The notes: generated from the letters alone by a model not told the origin. Counted from the first letter of the stretch, positions 35,351 to 44,811 are shown. The stretch is DNA of 64,000 nucleotides from Verrucomicrobium sp. GAS474 (GCF_900105685.1 NZ_LT629781.1:1426001-1490000); one strand, 5' to 3'. Made by a program: numbers and translations.

Positions 35351-36625
35351 CTATTCCAGCGCGAGGTCGAACCACCGGACGGTTCCCGCCTCCGTCGCTT
35401 TCCCCTTCAGGGTCGCCCCGAGGCTTTTCACGGCCTGCTCGGCGGCGGGCGGGAGGTCCTGGGCGGCTCCGGTATCGCGGAACTCGAACCGGAGCGCGTT
35501 CTTCACCACCCCGGCGATGAGGACGATCTCCCCGCCGGAGGTCCGCTCGATGGCGTCGTTCAGGAGGAGGGTGACGGCGCGGAGGAGGAGCGGGCCGTCG
35601 CCCGGGAGCGTCGCGGGGATGCCGGGGAAGGCGTCGAAGGCGACGGTGCTTTTCTTCGCCGAGGCCCGGATGCGGGCGGCGAGGACGGCCTCGGCGGCGA
35701 GGGCGGCGGGATCGAGGGGGTGCGAGGAGGGCTCCGACTCGGCGGTCACGGCGGCGGCGGTCTCGGTCAGCGCGAGGGCGGCGTCCCGGACGGGGCTGGC
35801 GGGCAGGAGGATCAGGTCCTGGGCGAGGCGGATCAGCGCCTTGCCGTCGCCTCCGGCCGGGGAGGGGCGCTGCTTCAGCGCGGCGAGTTCGGCTTCCTTC
35901 GCGCCGAGGGCGAGGGCCGAGGCGTTGCCCCGGTCCTGGGCCTGCTTCAGCGCGTCGCGGAGGGAGGCGAACTCGGCCTTTTCCGCGGCGCGGCTCTCGA
36001 GGGTGCTTTCGAGCTCGGCCTGGAGGCGGCTGAGCGTCGTGTTCGCGACGGCGGCGAGGGGCTTGGCGAGCTGGGGGCCGAGCTTCGAGGCGTAGGAGGA
36101 GGCGAGGATCGTGGCGAGGACGAGGGAGAAGGCGAAGGCGATCAGGACGGAGGGGAGGAAGCCGGCCCAGCCGTTGTCGCGGCGGAGGTAGAGGGAGCCG
36201 ACGGGATGGCCGTCCGAGGAGAGGAGGAGGGCGGTGGCGCTTTCCCGCAGCGTCGAGGTGCGGACTTCGACCTGCTCCTCGGCGAGGAGCTGCTTGTCCG
36301 GGAGGGGCTTGCCGCCGTCGCGGACGTACTGGGCGCGGAGGTCGCCCTCGGCGTTGTAGACGGCGACGCCGGTGACGAAGGGATCGCTGCCGAGGAGCGG
36401 GAGCTCCGCCTGGAGGCGGTCGGCCTCGGGCAGGGCGGGGCCGCGGGAGAGGAGGGAGGCCGCCTCGATGTGGGCGAGGAGGGCGGCGCTTTCCTGCCCG
36501 TTCGAGAGGAGGCGGAAGGCCTGCCCGCCGCCGACGAGGAGCGTCGTGAGGATGACGAGGAGGAGGGCGAAACCGAGCTGTTTCCGGGAGAGGAGCGAGG
36601 CGATGTTGGGAGGGGTGTCGGCCAT
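35351..36625 (-). CDS. Membrane sensor protein with degenerate histidine-kinase C-terminus
   Basis: A 424-residue protein. A membrane helix at about 18-35 and another at about 158-175 bracket a periplasmic sensor region (SDPFVTGVAVYNAEGDLRAQ resembles a dCache/PAS-like pocket). A coiled coil follows (LQAELESTLESRAAEKAEFA, to about residue 255). The C-terminal segment with LLRAVTLLLNDAIERTSGGE and FRDTGAA resembles the N and G1 boxes of a HATPase domain, but I see no phospho-acceptor H box and no clear G2 lid. It may bind ATP weakly or act only as a signalling scaffold. Confidence 0.6.
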   Translation of the reverse strand: MADTPPNIASLLSRKQLGFALLLVILTTLLVGGGQAFRLLSNGQESAALLAHIEAASLLSRGPALPEADRLQAELPLLGSDPFVTGVAVYNAEGDLRAQYVRDGGKPLPDKQLLAEEQVEVRTSTLRESATALLLSSDGHPVGSLYLRRDNGWAGFLPSVLIAFAFSLVLATILASSYASKLGPQLAKPLAAVANTTLSRLQAELESTLESRAAEKAEFASLRDALKQAQDRGNASALALGAKEAELAALKQRPSPAGGDGKALIRLAQDLILLPASPVRDAALALTETAAAVTAESEPSSHPLDPAALAAEAVLAARIRASAKKSTVAFDAFPGIPATLPGDGPLLLRAVTLLLNDAIERTSGGEIVLIAGVVKNALRFEFRDTGAAQDLPPAAEQAVKSLGATLKGKATEAGTVRWFDLALE

Positions 36626-36772
36626 GGGAGAAGGACGATAAGGGGTTGGGATGGAAGAGAGGTCGGCTGATTAAAGCGGGATTCCCCGTCAATGTACAGG
36701 GCCTTTACTGAGTCTTCCCAAAGGGCGCAAGAGGCTCTATTCTTCCTCTTCCCACTTTCAGAAAGACCCCTC

Positions 36773-39430
36773 ATGTCCCTTCCCGAATCGCCCGCCTCCG
36801 CCCCCGAACCCGATCTTGAACTGGCCAAAGCCTACGAGCCCGGCCCGATCCAGGACCGCCTCTATGCGGCGTGGCTGGCGAAGGGCTACTACCACGCCGA
36901 TCCGGCCTCGCCGAAGGAGGGCTACTCCATCGTCATCCCGCCGCCGAACATCACCGGCATCCTCCACCTCGGCCACGTCCTGAACAACACGATCCAGGAC
37001 ATCCTCTGCCGCAAGGCGCGGATGGAGGGGAAGGAGGTCCTCTGGCTCCCGGGGACCGACCACGCGGGCCTCGCCACGCAGACCGTCGTCGAGAAGCACC
37101 TCCGCAAGGAGGAGAAGATCACCCGCCACGACCTCGGCCGCGAGGCCTTCCTCCAGCGGGTCTGGAGCTGGAAGGAAGACCGGGGCGGGATCATCATCGC
37201 CCAGCTGAAAAAGCTCGGCGTCTCGTGCGATTGGGACCGGACCCGCTTCACCCTCGACGCGGCGTACACCCGCGCCGTCCAGGACGTCTTCGTCGCGCTC
37301 TACAAGAAAGGGCTCATCCGGCGCGGAAAGCGGATGGTGAACTGGTGCCCCGGCTCCCTCACCGCGATCTCCGACGAGGAGGTGATCCCGAAGCCGCAGA
37401 AGAGCAAGCTTTACCACATCCGCTACGAGATCGTCGACGCCCCCGGCACGTTCCTCACCGTGGCGACGACCCGTCCCGAGACGATCCCCGGCGACACGGC
37501 CCTCGCCGTCCACCCGGACGACCCGCGCTACGCCGCCCTCGTCGGGAAGACGGCCTACCGCCCCTTCCCGAAGGAGGCCCTCCCCATCGTCGGCGACGCC
37601 CACATCGACCCGAAGTTCGGCACCGGCGTCCTGAAGGTGACCCCGGCCCATGACAAGGCCGACTTCGAGATCGGCGCGCGCCACCATCTCCCGACCCGCG
37701 ACATCCTCACCCCCGACGGCAAGATCGCCTGCCCCGAGGTCCCGGAACTCCACGGCCTCGACCGCTTTGAAGCCCGGACGAAGGCCGCCGCCCTGCTCGC
37801 CGAGCTCGGCCTCCTCGACAAGGAGGAGGACTACCAGAACACCGTCGGCTTCAGCGAGCGGGCCGACGTCCCGATCGAACCCCGCCTCTCCGAGCAGTGG
37901 TTCCTCGACTACCCGCAGACCGAGGAGGCTCTCCGCGTCGTCCGCGAGAAGCTGATCCGCTTCTTCCCCGAGCATTGGGAGAAGGTCTACAACCATTGGC
38001 TCGAGAACATCCAGCCGTGGTGCATCTCCCGACAGGTCTGGTGGGGCCACCGCATCCCCGTCTGGTACAAGCCCGGCGCCGAGCCCCTCTGCCAGGTCGA
38101 GAGCCCCGGCGCGGAATGGGAGCAGGACCCCGACACCCTCGACACCTGGTTCTCCTCGTGGCTCTGGGCCTACGAGACGATGGACGTCGCCGACGGGACG
38201 CGGAAGAAGTTCTACCCGACGAACGTCCTCGTCACCGGTCCCGACATCATCTTCCTCTGGGTCGCCCGGATGATCGTGGCCGGCCTCGAATTCCAGCCCG
38301 GAAAGGACGCCTCCGCCGAGGCGAACATCCCGTTCCGCGACGTCTACTTCACCGGCCTCATCCGCGACAAGCAGGGGCGGAAGATGTCGAAATCGCTCGG
38401 CAACTCCCCCGATCCCCTCGACCTCATCGCCAGCTACGGGGCCGACGGCGTCCGCTTCGGCCTCGTCCGCATCGCGCCCCAGGGGCAGGACATCCGCTTC
38501 GACGAAAAGCAGATCGAGGAGGGCCGCAACTTCGGCAACAAGCTCTGGAACGCCTGCCGCTTCCGCGCCATGCAGGGGAAGATCGACCCGCAGGCCGATC
38601 CCTCCCGGCTGGCCCTCTCGCCCTTCGCCGCCGCGCTCCTGGAATCCCTCCACGCCACGATCGCGAAGGTCAACGCCGCCCTCGACGCCTACGAGTTCAG
38701 CGTCGCCGCCGGAGCCCTCTACGATTTCGTCTGGAACGATTTCTGTTCCCGCTTCATCGAGGCGGCGAAGGTCGACTTCCTCGACGCCGCCTCGCCGACG
38801 CGGGCGGGGACGTTGGCCGCGACCGACTACACGCTGAGCCGCGTCCTCCGCCTCCTCCATCCCTACATGCCGTTCCTCACCGAGGAACTCTGGCTCAACC
38901 TCGGCTTCGGCACGGGGACGATCCAGTTCGCGGCGTGGCCGAAGGGGGAAGCCGCGCCGACCTACCCTACCGCCGTCGTTGCGCGGCATGGTTATGAAAC
39001 TGCTGAAAAAGGACGCAGTCTTCGTAGTCAGTTTGGTCTCCCATCGAATAAAAAAGTCCCCTTCCTTATTACGGGTGGAGCTTCAATTACTGGGCCGATT
39101 CGTCGTGAGCTCGAAACTCTTTTGAATGCGGAAATGATCGAATTTGTCGATGTCGCGCCGGAGCGGACGCCGTCGATCCTCACGCCGCTCGGCGAACTCT
39201 GCCTTCCCCTCGCGGGCCTCATCGATCCCGAGGCCGAGCGGGCCCGGATCGGCAAGGAACTGGCGAAGATCGAGAAAGACCTCGCCCTCACCGAGGGGAA
39301 GCTCGCGAACACCGAAGTCGTCAGCCGCGCCCCGGAGGCCAAGGTCAACGAATGGCGCACCCTCCTCGAGACGCTGAAGGCGGGCCGGGAACGCCTCGGC
39401 GAGCAGTTGAAGCAGCTCGAATCGCTCTAA
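36773..39430 (+). CDS. valS: Valyl-tRNA synthetase
   Basis: About 885 residues from ATG 36773. NITGILHLGHVLNN holds the HIGH box, WLPGTDHAGLATQ and WCISRQVWWGHRIPVW are ValRS signatures, and KMSKSLGNSPDP is the KMSKS loop. An editing CP1 domain and a C-terminal coiled-coil arm (ARIGKELAKIEKDLALTEGK) are present, so the protein is complete. It charges tRNA-Val and edits threonine. Bases 39001-39150 have visibly lower G+C (68 of 150 by hand count) and A/T-ending codons, unlike the rest of the gene. TTCCCA-N17-TATTCT upstream is a possible promoter. Confidence 0.96.
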   Translation: MSLPESPASAPEPDLELAKAYEPGPIQDRLYAAWLAKGYYHADPASPKEGYSIVIPPPNITGILHLGHVLNNTIQDILCRKARMEGKEVLWLPGTDHAGLATQTVVEKHLRKEEKITRHDLGREAFLQRVWSWKEDRGGIIIAQLKKLGVSCDWDRTRFTLDAAYTRAVQDVFVALYKKGLIRRGKRMVNWCPGSLTAISDEEVIPKPQKSKLYHIRYEIVDAPGTFLTVATTRPETIPGDTALAVHPDDPRYAALVGKTAYRPFPKEALPIVGDAHIDPKFGTGVLKVTPAHDKADFEIGARHHLPTRDILTPDGKIACPEVPELHGLDRFEARTKAAALLAELGLLDKEEDYQNTVGFSERADVPIEPRLSEQWFLDYPQTEEALRVVREKLIRFFPEHWEKVYNHWLENIQPWCISRQVWWGHRIPVWYKPGAEPLCQVESPGAEWEQDPDTLDTWFSSWLWAYETMDVADGTRKKFYPTNVLVTGPDIIFLWVARMIVAGLEFQPGKDASAEANIPFRDVYFTGLIRDKQGRKMSKSLGNSPDPLDLIASYGADGVRFGLVRIAPQGQDIRFDEKQIEEGRNFGNKLWNACRFRAMQGKIDPQADPSRLALSPFAAALLESLHATIAKVNAALDAYEFSVAAGALYDFVWNDFCSRFIEAAKVDFLDAASPTRAGTLAATDYTLSRVLRLLHPYMPFLTEELWLNLGFGTGTIQFAAWPKGEAAPTYPTAVVARHGYETAEKGRSLRSQFGLPSNKKVPFLITGGASITGPIRRELETLLNAEMIEFVDVAPERTPSILTPLGELCLPLAGLIDPEAERARIGKELAKIEKDLALTEGKLANTEVVSRAPEAKVNEWRTLLETLKAGRERLGEQLKQLESL

Positions 39431-39463
39431 ACTCCAGGCTTAAGGGACGCCGCCGAGCACGCC

Positions 39464-40213
39464 ATGCAATCGCCCTACGGCATCGCGAACTGGAGGCTCT
39501 CCCCCGGGGCGGCGTTCGTCTTCGGGCTGATCTGGGCGATGCTCGGCGTCGTCGGGATGCTCCCTTTCTTTTTCTTCGATCCGGTATCGAGGGGGCAGTG
39601 GGCGGGCGTCCTGGTGTGCGACGGGCTCGGCCTCGCGGCATTCGGCTTCGGCATCTTCTGGATGGTGAAAGCGGGGCGCGTCCTGGCGGCCCGTTACCGC
39701 GCGCGGAGGGAATCGTGCACCGGCTGGGTCACCGGCTTCAAGGCCGAGACGATGCCGGGCTCCCCGCTCCCCGCCATCCACCTCACCTACGGCTACGTGA
39801 TCCTGGGGGAGGGCGCCTCGCGCCAGGGGATGAGCCCGCCCCTTTCCCTGCGGCAACTCGAACGGTGGCGGATCGGCGACCCGATCCAGGTCTGTCCCGA
39901 TCCGTTCCGCCCCGCCTTTTCCTTTCCCGATCTCGGGGAACATCCCCGGAGCGCGATCGACCGCGCCCTCCTCGATCCCGCTCAGAAGGAGGCCCTCCGG
40001 CGTCTTCTCGGCGGCAGGGCGGCGCTCTGGTTCCGTTTCGCCTTCTTCGCCGGGATCATCGGGGCGATGGGAGTGGCGGGCCATTTTCACCGCGACCCGT
40101 CGGGAGGGGAGGGGGATCGGCGCTGGCTCGGCGGCCTCGCGTTCCTCGCGCTCGCCCTCATCCTGCTGGCTTGCGCCGTGAGGGCGCTGCGGAAGAAGGC
40201 GCGTTACAGCTGA
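39464..40213 (+). CDS. Membrane protein of unknown function (DUF3592-like)
   Basis: A 249-residue protein with two hydrophobic helices at about 15-35 and 48-68 and two more near 185-200 and 218-238. Between them is a soluble beta-rich segment (ESCTGWVTGFKAETMPG to VCPDPFRPAF), the layout of DUF3592-type proteins. Function is unknown. It follows valS by 33 bases and may be read from its transcript. The C-terminal AVRALRKKARYS is basic and probably cytoplasmic. Confidence 0.6.
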   Translation: MQSPYGIANWRLSPGAAFVFGLIWAMLGVVGMLPFFFFDPVSRGQWAGVLVCDGLGLAAFGFGIFWMVKAGRVLAARYRARRESCTGWVTGFKAETMPGSPLPAIHLTYGYVILGEGASRQGMSPPLSLRQLERWRIGDPIQVCPDPFRPAFSFPDLGEHPRSAIDRALLDPAQKEALRRLLGGRAALWFRFAFFAGIIGAMGVAGHFHRDPSGGEGDRRWLGGLAFLALALILLACAVRALRKKARYS

Positions 40214-40219
40214 TCCAGG

Positions 40220-41323
40220 CTATGCCCCCGACCAGAGCGCCCGGTCGTACCGCTCGACGTCGGGGGCATGGAGGCGTTCCTCGCTCCGCGCGTAGAGATA
40301 GCGCGGGCCATTCGGCAGGAGGCGGCGATGGAATCCCTCGGGCAGCGGACGGAGCGTGTCCCAGACGGCGGGGACGTCGGTTCCCCAGAGGTCGTCGGGA
40401 GGCTGGATCGTCGCCGCCTTCCCGAAGGAGGTCGGCACGGTGCCGTCGAGCGTCAGCGTGGCGATCTTCGAGAGCTCGGCGGTCCGTTCCTCGTAGAAGG
40501 GAAGGAGGAGGGCGTCGATGAAGAGGGCCTCGAACAGGGCGTGGTCGGCGGCGAGCGTCGCCGATTCGTTGCGGTGGCCCTCCCGCATCCGTTCCCGGAG
40601 GAGGTCCTGCGCGGGGGCGGGGAGGGCCTCGATGCCCGGCTTCGTCCCGTAGCCCGCCCAATGCCAGAGCCGGACCCGGGCCTCCCCCTTGTGGAGGGCC
40701 GATCCCTCCCGCCGCCACTCCCCCGGCGCGTCGAAGGCGCCGACATTGTAGTAATCGCGCTCCGCCGCCTCGGGGAGGACGGTGCAGGGGACCGTCCAGT
40801 CGGGCGTCCCGACCGAGGCCATCAGCCGGAGCGCGTACTGGTCGAAGAAATTCCCGACGAGCGGCAGGAGGCGTCCCTCGATCAGATGGGTCCACAGCCA
40901 CCAGAAACGGGGGTCGGAGGCCGAGAGCGCCCCGGCGTTCACGAGCGGGAACGTCATGCCGACGCTGGCGCTGTGGCCAAAGTCGCCCGTCAGGACGACG
41001 CCCGGCGCTCCGACTTCGTTCTCCGGGAAGAAGTGCGGCAGCGGCGCGAAGATGAGGATGTCGGCGTCGAAGTAGGCGATCCGCGCGGCATGCCGCGAGA
41101 GATAGCGGCCGATGACGGCCCGCATCGTCATGATCTCCCCCGCATGGGCGACGCCGGGCTGGAGCGTCAGCCGGGCGTAGAGCGGGCCGTCGACGAGGAG
41201 GAAGGGGATGTCGGGATGGGCCGCCTTGAACGTCGCGCGGAGGAGACGGGCCTGCCGGACCGCCTCGGGACCGATGGCGATCGTGAAGGCGAGGCGGGGA
41301 ATCGGAGAAAGACCCGATGGCAT
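40220..41323 (-). CDS. Putative glycosyltransferase (GT-A, DAD motif)
   Basis: A 367-residue protein. LAFTIAIGPEAVRQARLLRATF starts the nucleotide-sugar fold, and IAYFDADILIFAPLP holds the D-x-D motif near residue 87. PLVNAGALSASDPRFWWLW resembles acceptor-site segments of GT8-like enzymes. No membrane helix or signal peptide is visible. It shares only the general fold with the enzyme at 26694-27575. Donor and acceptor are unknown. Its stop lies seven bases from the convergent membrane protein gene's stop. Confidence 0.6.
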   Translation of the reverse strand: MPSGLSPIPRLAFTIAIGPEAVRQARLLRATFKAAHPDIPFLLVDGPLYARLTLQPGVAHAGEIMTMRAVIGRYLSRHAARIAYFDADILIFAPLPHFFPENEVGAPGVVLTGDFGHSASVGMTFPLVNAGALSASDPRFWWLWTHLIEGRLLPLVGNFFDQYALRLMASVGTPDWTVPCTVLPEAAERDYYNVGAFDAPGEWRREGSALHKGEARVRLWHWAGYGTKPGIEALPAPAQDLLRERMREGHRNESATLAADHALFEALFIDALLLPFYEERTAELSKIATLTLDGTVPTSFGKAATIQPPDDLWGTDVPAVWDTLRPLPEGFHRRLLPNGPRYLYARSEERLHAPDVERYDRALWSGA

Positions 41324-41427
41324 TCCCTCAAGCTCTGCCAGAGCTTCCCGCGCTTGTCACGGGCGGAGTCACCATGGAAACGCGCCGGTTCCGCGAGGAA
41401 GGGGTCGCGGAACGGGCTGAAACAGGA

Positions 41428-42087
41428 TTAGGAACGGGAAGAGACCGCCGGCTCGCCCTCGTAATCGGCCCGGACGAGGCCGTGGCGGATCGCGTAGCGG
41501 GTCAGCGTCGCCACCTCGTGGATGTCGAGTTTCCGCATCAGGTTCGCCCGGTGGGTCTGGGCGGTCTTGAAGGAGATCCCCATCTTCGTCGCGATTTCCT
41601 TCGTGCTGTTCCCCTCGGCGACGAGGCGGAGGAGTTCCATCTCCCGGCCCGTCAGGAGGAGGGCGGGGGGGCGATGGAGGTTGCCGACGGGGGCGGGCGC
41701 GGCGGCGGCGTCGGGGGCGAGGATCGGCTTCACCACCTGGCGGATCACCGAGAGGAGGTGGTCGAGGGGGGCCTGCTTCGCGATGTAGCCCTCGGCTCCG
41801 GCGCTGCGGAATTCGTTGATCAACTCGGGCGTCTCGAAGGCCGTCATCATGATCACGTGGATCGACGGCTGGGTCGCCCGCAGGTGGCGGAGGACCTCCA
41901 TGCCGCTGAGGCTCGGCAGGTAGAGGTCGACGAGGACGAGGTCGGGCTTCATGGCCAGCGCCCGCTCCAATCCCGTCTTGCCGTCGCGGCAAACCTCGAT
42001 CTCCTCGAATTGAATCTCCTGCTTGAGGGTGCGCAGGAGGAGATCGCTGAACAAAACCTGATCCTCGATGATGAGGGCGTTTTTCAT
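41428..42087 (-). CDS. NarL/FixJ-family response regulator
   Basis: A 219-residue transcription factor. The receiver (1-120) has acidic residues in IIEDQ, phospho-Asp54 in LVDLYLPSLSG, Thr in MMTAFE and Lys in YIAKQAP. A linker rich in Ala/Pro leads to a LuxR-type helix-turn-helix (about 143-205; LTGREMELLRLVAEGNSTKE and KTAQTHRANLMRKL). All signalling residues are present. No kinase is adjacent. The upstream region carries a 12-bp palindrome (42229-42240). Confidence 0.92.
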   Translation of the reverse strand: MKNALIIEDQVLFSDLLLRTLKQEIQFEEIEVCRDGKTGLERALAMKPDLVLVDLYLPSLSGMEVLRHLRATQPSIHVIMMTAFETPELINEFRSAGAEGYIAKQAPLDHLLSVIRQVVKPILAPDAAAAPAPVGNLHRPPALLLTGREMELLRLVAEGNSTKEIATKMGISFKTAQTHRANLMRKLDIHEVATLTRYAIRHGLVRADYEGEPAVSSRS

Positions 42088-42228
42088 TTTTTAGGGAACA
42101 ATTGGGGAATCAATGGATTGCCTGAGAGGTTGTATTTTGTTAAACCGCATCTCGTTTTATCAATGGATGTGAGAGGTTTCGATCCTCTACGCTGAGGAGG
42201 CCTTCCATTCCCTCAAGGATACCTTAAA

Positions 42229-42240
42229 TTGCAATTGCAA
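42229..42240. promoter_or_regulatory. 12-bp perfect palindrome upstream of the NarL-type regulator
   Basis: TTGCAATTGCAA is a perfect palindrome in the A+T-rich 276-base gap (42088-42363), 142 bases before the regulator's start. It may be an operator for this or another factor. Further along, GTGCGC-GATT-GCGCAC (42337-42352) is a short hairpin next to the stop of the metallophosphoesterase gene. Confidence 0.3.
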
Positions 42241-42363
42241 CAATAGGGATCATTCCCTAGGTGGTTTTCCACACATCAGGAGATGAATGGGGACCATTTT
42301 TGGCCTGTTTCCGTTAACAGGGCAAAAGGGTTTCTTGTGCGCGATTGCGCACGTGGCGCGGGC

Positions 42364-43545
42364 TTAGGCGCGGAAGAGCCGGAGGAGGACGATCTCCGAC
42401 CGGGTTCCCACGCGCATCGGCGGTCCCCACGATCCGGCCCCGCTGCTGGTGCAGACCTGGAGGTTTTTCCCGAACGGATGGAGGCCGTAGACGAAGGCGC
42501 CGTGGACGCGCCGGGCCAGCCCCTTCCACGGCCAGACCTGGCCGTTGTGGGTGTGGCCGGAGAGCTGCAGGGAGATCCCTTCCTCGTCGGCGACCGGGAA
42601 ATTCGCCCGGTGGGGGATGTGGGCGAGGAGGAGGGCGGCCCGCTCCCTGTCGATCCCGGCGTGGTGGAGGAACGTCCGGAGGCTCTCCGGCGTCGTCGCC
42701 TCGCGGTCGTGGAGGCCGAGGAGCTGGAGGCCGTCGAGCTCGACCTTGCCGTGGTTTTTCTCGGTCCCGTTCAGGATGTTGATCCCGGCGTGGCGGACGA
42801 AGGAGAGGAAGATCTCGCGCTCGCCGAACTCCTCGTGGTTCCCCGTCACGTAATGGACGCCGAAGGGCGGGGCGAGGGCGGGCGGCTTCCACGGCGCGAG
42901 GATCGGCTCGAAGTCGCGCGCGACCCCGTCGAAGAGGTCGCCGCCGATCAGGACGAGGTCGGGGGAGAGGGCGCGGAGCTTCGCGACGACGCGGCGGGAG
43001 AACCGGACGCCGTAGATGTGGCCGAGGTGGAGGTCGGTGACGAGGGCGACGGTCCGCCCGTGCCACGAGGCGGGGAGGTTCCGCAGGAAGACGTCGCGGC
43101 GGGTGACGCGGAGGCCGAGGAGGGCGTTCGCCATGCCGTAGAGCGTCGCCGCGAGGCCGAGGCCGAAGAGGAGGTCGGCGAGGTTGCAGGCCGTCTCGGG
43201 CGCGTCGAGCAGCACCGCCGCCTCGCCGCCGATCCACGTCAGCGCCCCCGCGAGGAAGAGGTAGCTGAGGAGCGCGAGGGAGACCGCGCTGAGGCGGTAG
43301 GCGTAGCGGAGGAGGTTCTCCTCCTCGGGCCGCCGCCGTTCCCGGGAGAAGAGGAGGGCCGGGACGAAGAGGTAGGAGGGGAGGAGGAGCGCCCAGAGCC
43401 CCGCCGTGCCGCCCCAGCCGAAGCGTTCCCAAGCCGAGACGGCGGTGACGACCCCGACGGTGAGGATGAGGGTGAAGACGCCGAGGAAGATCAGGAGGAC
43501 GGGCCCGCTGCGGGAGGGATGGGAGGGGCGGGCGGAGGTGGGCAT
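42364..43545 (-). CDS. Membrane-anchored metallophosphoesterase
   Basis: About 393 residues from ATG 43545. Four hydrophobic helices occupy the first 140 residues. A calcineurin-like phosphoesterase domain follows: LVTDLHLGH (metal-binding D-x-H), LVLIGGDLFDG (GGD), VTGNHEEF (GNH[DE]), AHIPHRANFP and LSGHTHNGQ. All five metal-binding blocks are intact. Such proteins hydrolyse lipid or nucleotide phosphoesters at the membrane; YkuE-like lipid phosphatases are similar. A start 57 bases upstream would overlap the DUF5069 gene and is less likely. Confidence 0.85.
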   Translation of the reverse strand: MPTSARPSHPSRSGPVLLIFLGVFTLILTVGVVTAVSAWERFGWGGTAGLWALLLPSYLFVPALLFSRERRRPEEENLLRYAYRLSAVSLALLSYLFLAGALTWIGGEAAVLLDAPETACNLADLLFGLGLAATLYGMANALLGLRVTRRDVFLRNLPASWHGRTVALVTDLHLGHIYGVRFSRRVVAKLRALSPDLVLIGGDLFDGVARDFEPILAPWKPPALAPPFGVHYVTGNHEEFGEREIFLSFVRHAGINILNGTEKNHGKVELDGLQLLGLHDREATTPESLRTFLHHAGIDRERAALLLAHIPHRANFPVADEEGISLQLSGHTHNGQVWPWKGLARRVHGAFVYGLHPFGKNLQVCTSSGAGSWGPPMRVGTRSEIVLLRLFRA

Positions 43546-43591
43546 GGGGATGAAGGGGCGGGGGACGATAGCGACGATAGCGGAGGCCGGG

Positions 43592-44044
43592 TTACTTCGC
43601 AAAGCTCTGGCGGTCGTCCTCCTCCATCCGGTCGCACGTCGTCGCCTGCTGCGGGTCGAGGCCGAGGCGGAGGCATTCGGAGACGAACCACGCCGATCCG
43701 TCCCTCCCGGGCCGCTCCGCCTCGAAGGCGGCGCTCCAGGCCCGGACCTCCTCGGCGGTCCGCGGCGTCCCGTGGGTGTTCAGCCACGCGGCGATCTGCC
43801 CGTCGTCGGCCCCTCCGGCCAGGAGGGCCGTGAGCTCGTTAAGTTCGTGGCCCGTCAACCCCTTGAACGCGAAGAGCTTCTTGTCGAGCGGGCAGCCGTA
43901 GAGGTACTCCCCGAGGGTCCCGGCGAGGGAGGCCCGGCCCTTGTCGAGCGTCCGCGCGAGGATCGCATACTCGCCGATCCGGACGCGGGGGCTCCGGGGG
44001 GCCTCGGCGGAGAGGTCTTTGGCCGAAAGGGAGAAGGCGTGCAT
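43592..44044 (-). CDS. DUF5069 domain protein
   Basis: A 150-residue soluble protein. DLSAEAPRSPRVRIGEYAIL, ARTLDKGRASLAGTLGEYLY and CPLDKKLFAFKG define the DUF5069 fold, found widely in Verrucomicrobia and Planctomycetes with no known role. The N-terminal block contains the conserved Lys-Gly-Arg-Ala segment. A tandem two-domain version lies at 54793-55770. The metallophosphoesterase gene follows within about 50 bases and may be co-transcribed. Confidence 0.8.
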   Translation of the reverse strand: MHAFSLSAKDLSAEAPRSPRVRIGEYAILARTLDKGRASLAGTLGEYLYGCPLDKKLFAFKGLTGHELNELTALLAGGADDGQIAAWLNTHGTPRTAEEVRAWSAAFEAERPGRDGSAWFVSECLRLGLDPQQATTCDRMEEDDRQSFAK

Positions 44045-44158
44045 GCGAGTGAGAAGAAGGGCAAAAAGAATTTTTTAACGCCCCTCGTCAGAGATAAACC
44101 GACGCCTGTCGCTAATACAGCACTGGACGGGAAGAGGGTCAAGTGGTAAGTTCCGGAA

Positions 44159-44770
44159 GTGAGTTTTTCCCCGCCCGTCCTGCCCCCCGCGGAGGCCTCC
44201 GTCGATCCCCGGATCCGGCGGACCCGGCAGATGTTGTTCACCGCCTTCAAGAGCCTCCTGGAGGAAAAGGGCTTCGACATGATCACGGTGCAGGACATCG
44301 CCGAGCGGTCGACCGTGAACCGGGCGACCTTCTACGACCACTTCACCGACAAATTCGCCCTCCTCGACGCCATGATCGGCGACCAGTTCCGCGCCCATAT
44401 CGAGCCCCGCCTGGCCGACGCCGACGGGAGCTGCGAGGCCGGGCTCCGCCAGCTGATCCTCGCCGTCTGCGATTACCTCGGCCACCTCGGCTCCGTCCCC
44501 TGCCAGAAGGCGCGGAAGCAGTTCGAGCCGATGGTCGAGGCCCGGCTGAAAAACGTCGTCCGCGATTTCCTCCTCGTCGGCTTCCGCGCCCACGGCACCC
44601 CCGAGGCCGACGCCCTCCTGCGCGGCACCGTCGCCGCCTGGGCGATCTGCGGGGCCGTCTTCGAGTGGTCCCGGACGAAGGAACCCTCCGCCGAGGCCTT
44701 CGCCGCCGCCCTCCTTCCCCTCGTGAAACCGACCCTCCTCTCCCCGGGAGGCTGCGCGACCGCGCGGTGA
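44159..44770 (+). CDS. TetR/AcrR-family transcriptional regulator
   Basis: A 203-residue regulator. The helix-turn-helix is at about residues 20-66 (TRQMLFTAFKSLLEEKGFDM, then ITVQDIAERSTVNRATFYDH), the canonical TetR DNA-binding block. The C-terminal ligand domain (80-200) is unassigned. Start is GTG 44159; TAAGTT lies six bases before it. TetR factors often repress adjacent genes; candidates here are the gene itself and kamA downstream, but no operator is identified. Confidence 0.88.
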   Translation: MSFSPPVLPPAEASVDPRIRRTRQMLFTAFKSLLEEKGFDMITVQDIAERSTVNRATFYDHFTDKFALLDAMIGDQFRAHIEPRLADADGSCEAGLRQLILAVCDYLGHLGSVPCQKARKQFEPMVEARLKNVVRDFLLVGFRAHGTPEADALLRGTVAAWAICGAVFEWSRTKEPSAEAFAAALLPLVKPTLLSPGGCATAR

Positions 44771-44783
44771 TTTCCCCCTCCAT

Positions 44784-44811
44784 TTGACAACCCCCCGAAC
44801 GCACTTAGCGT
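44784..44811 (+). promoter_or_regulatory. Predicted kamA promoter
   Basis: TTGACA (44784-44789), a 16-base spacer and TAGCGT (44806-44811) fit a housekeeping promoter with a perfect -35 and a weak -10. The kamA start at 44897 leaves a leader of about 79 bases. Confidence 0.45.

Noticed and set aside
42337-42352. Hairpin after the metallophosphoesterase gene as a terminator
   Set aside because: The 6-bp stem is not followed by a U-tract on the gene's strand, only AAGAAACCC, so a factor-independent terminator is not supported.
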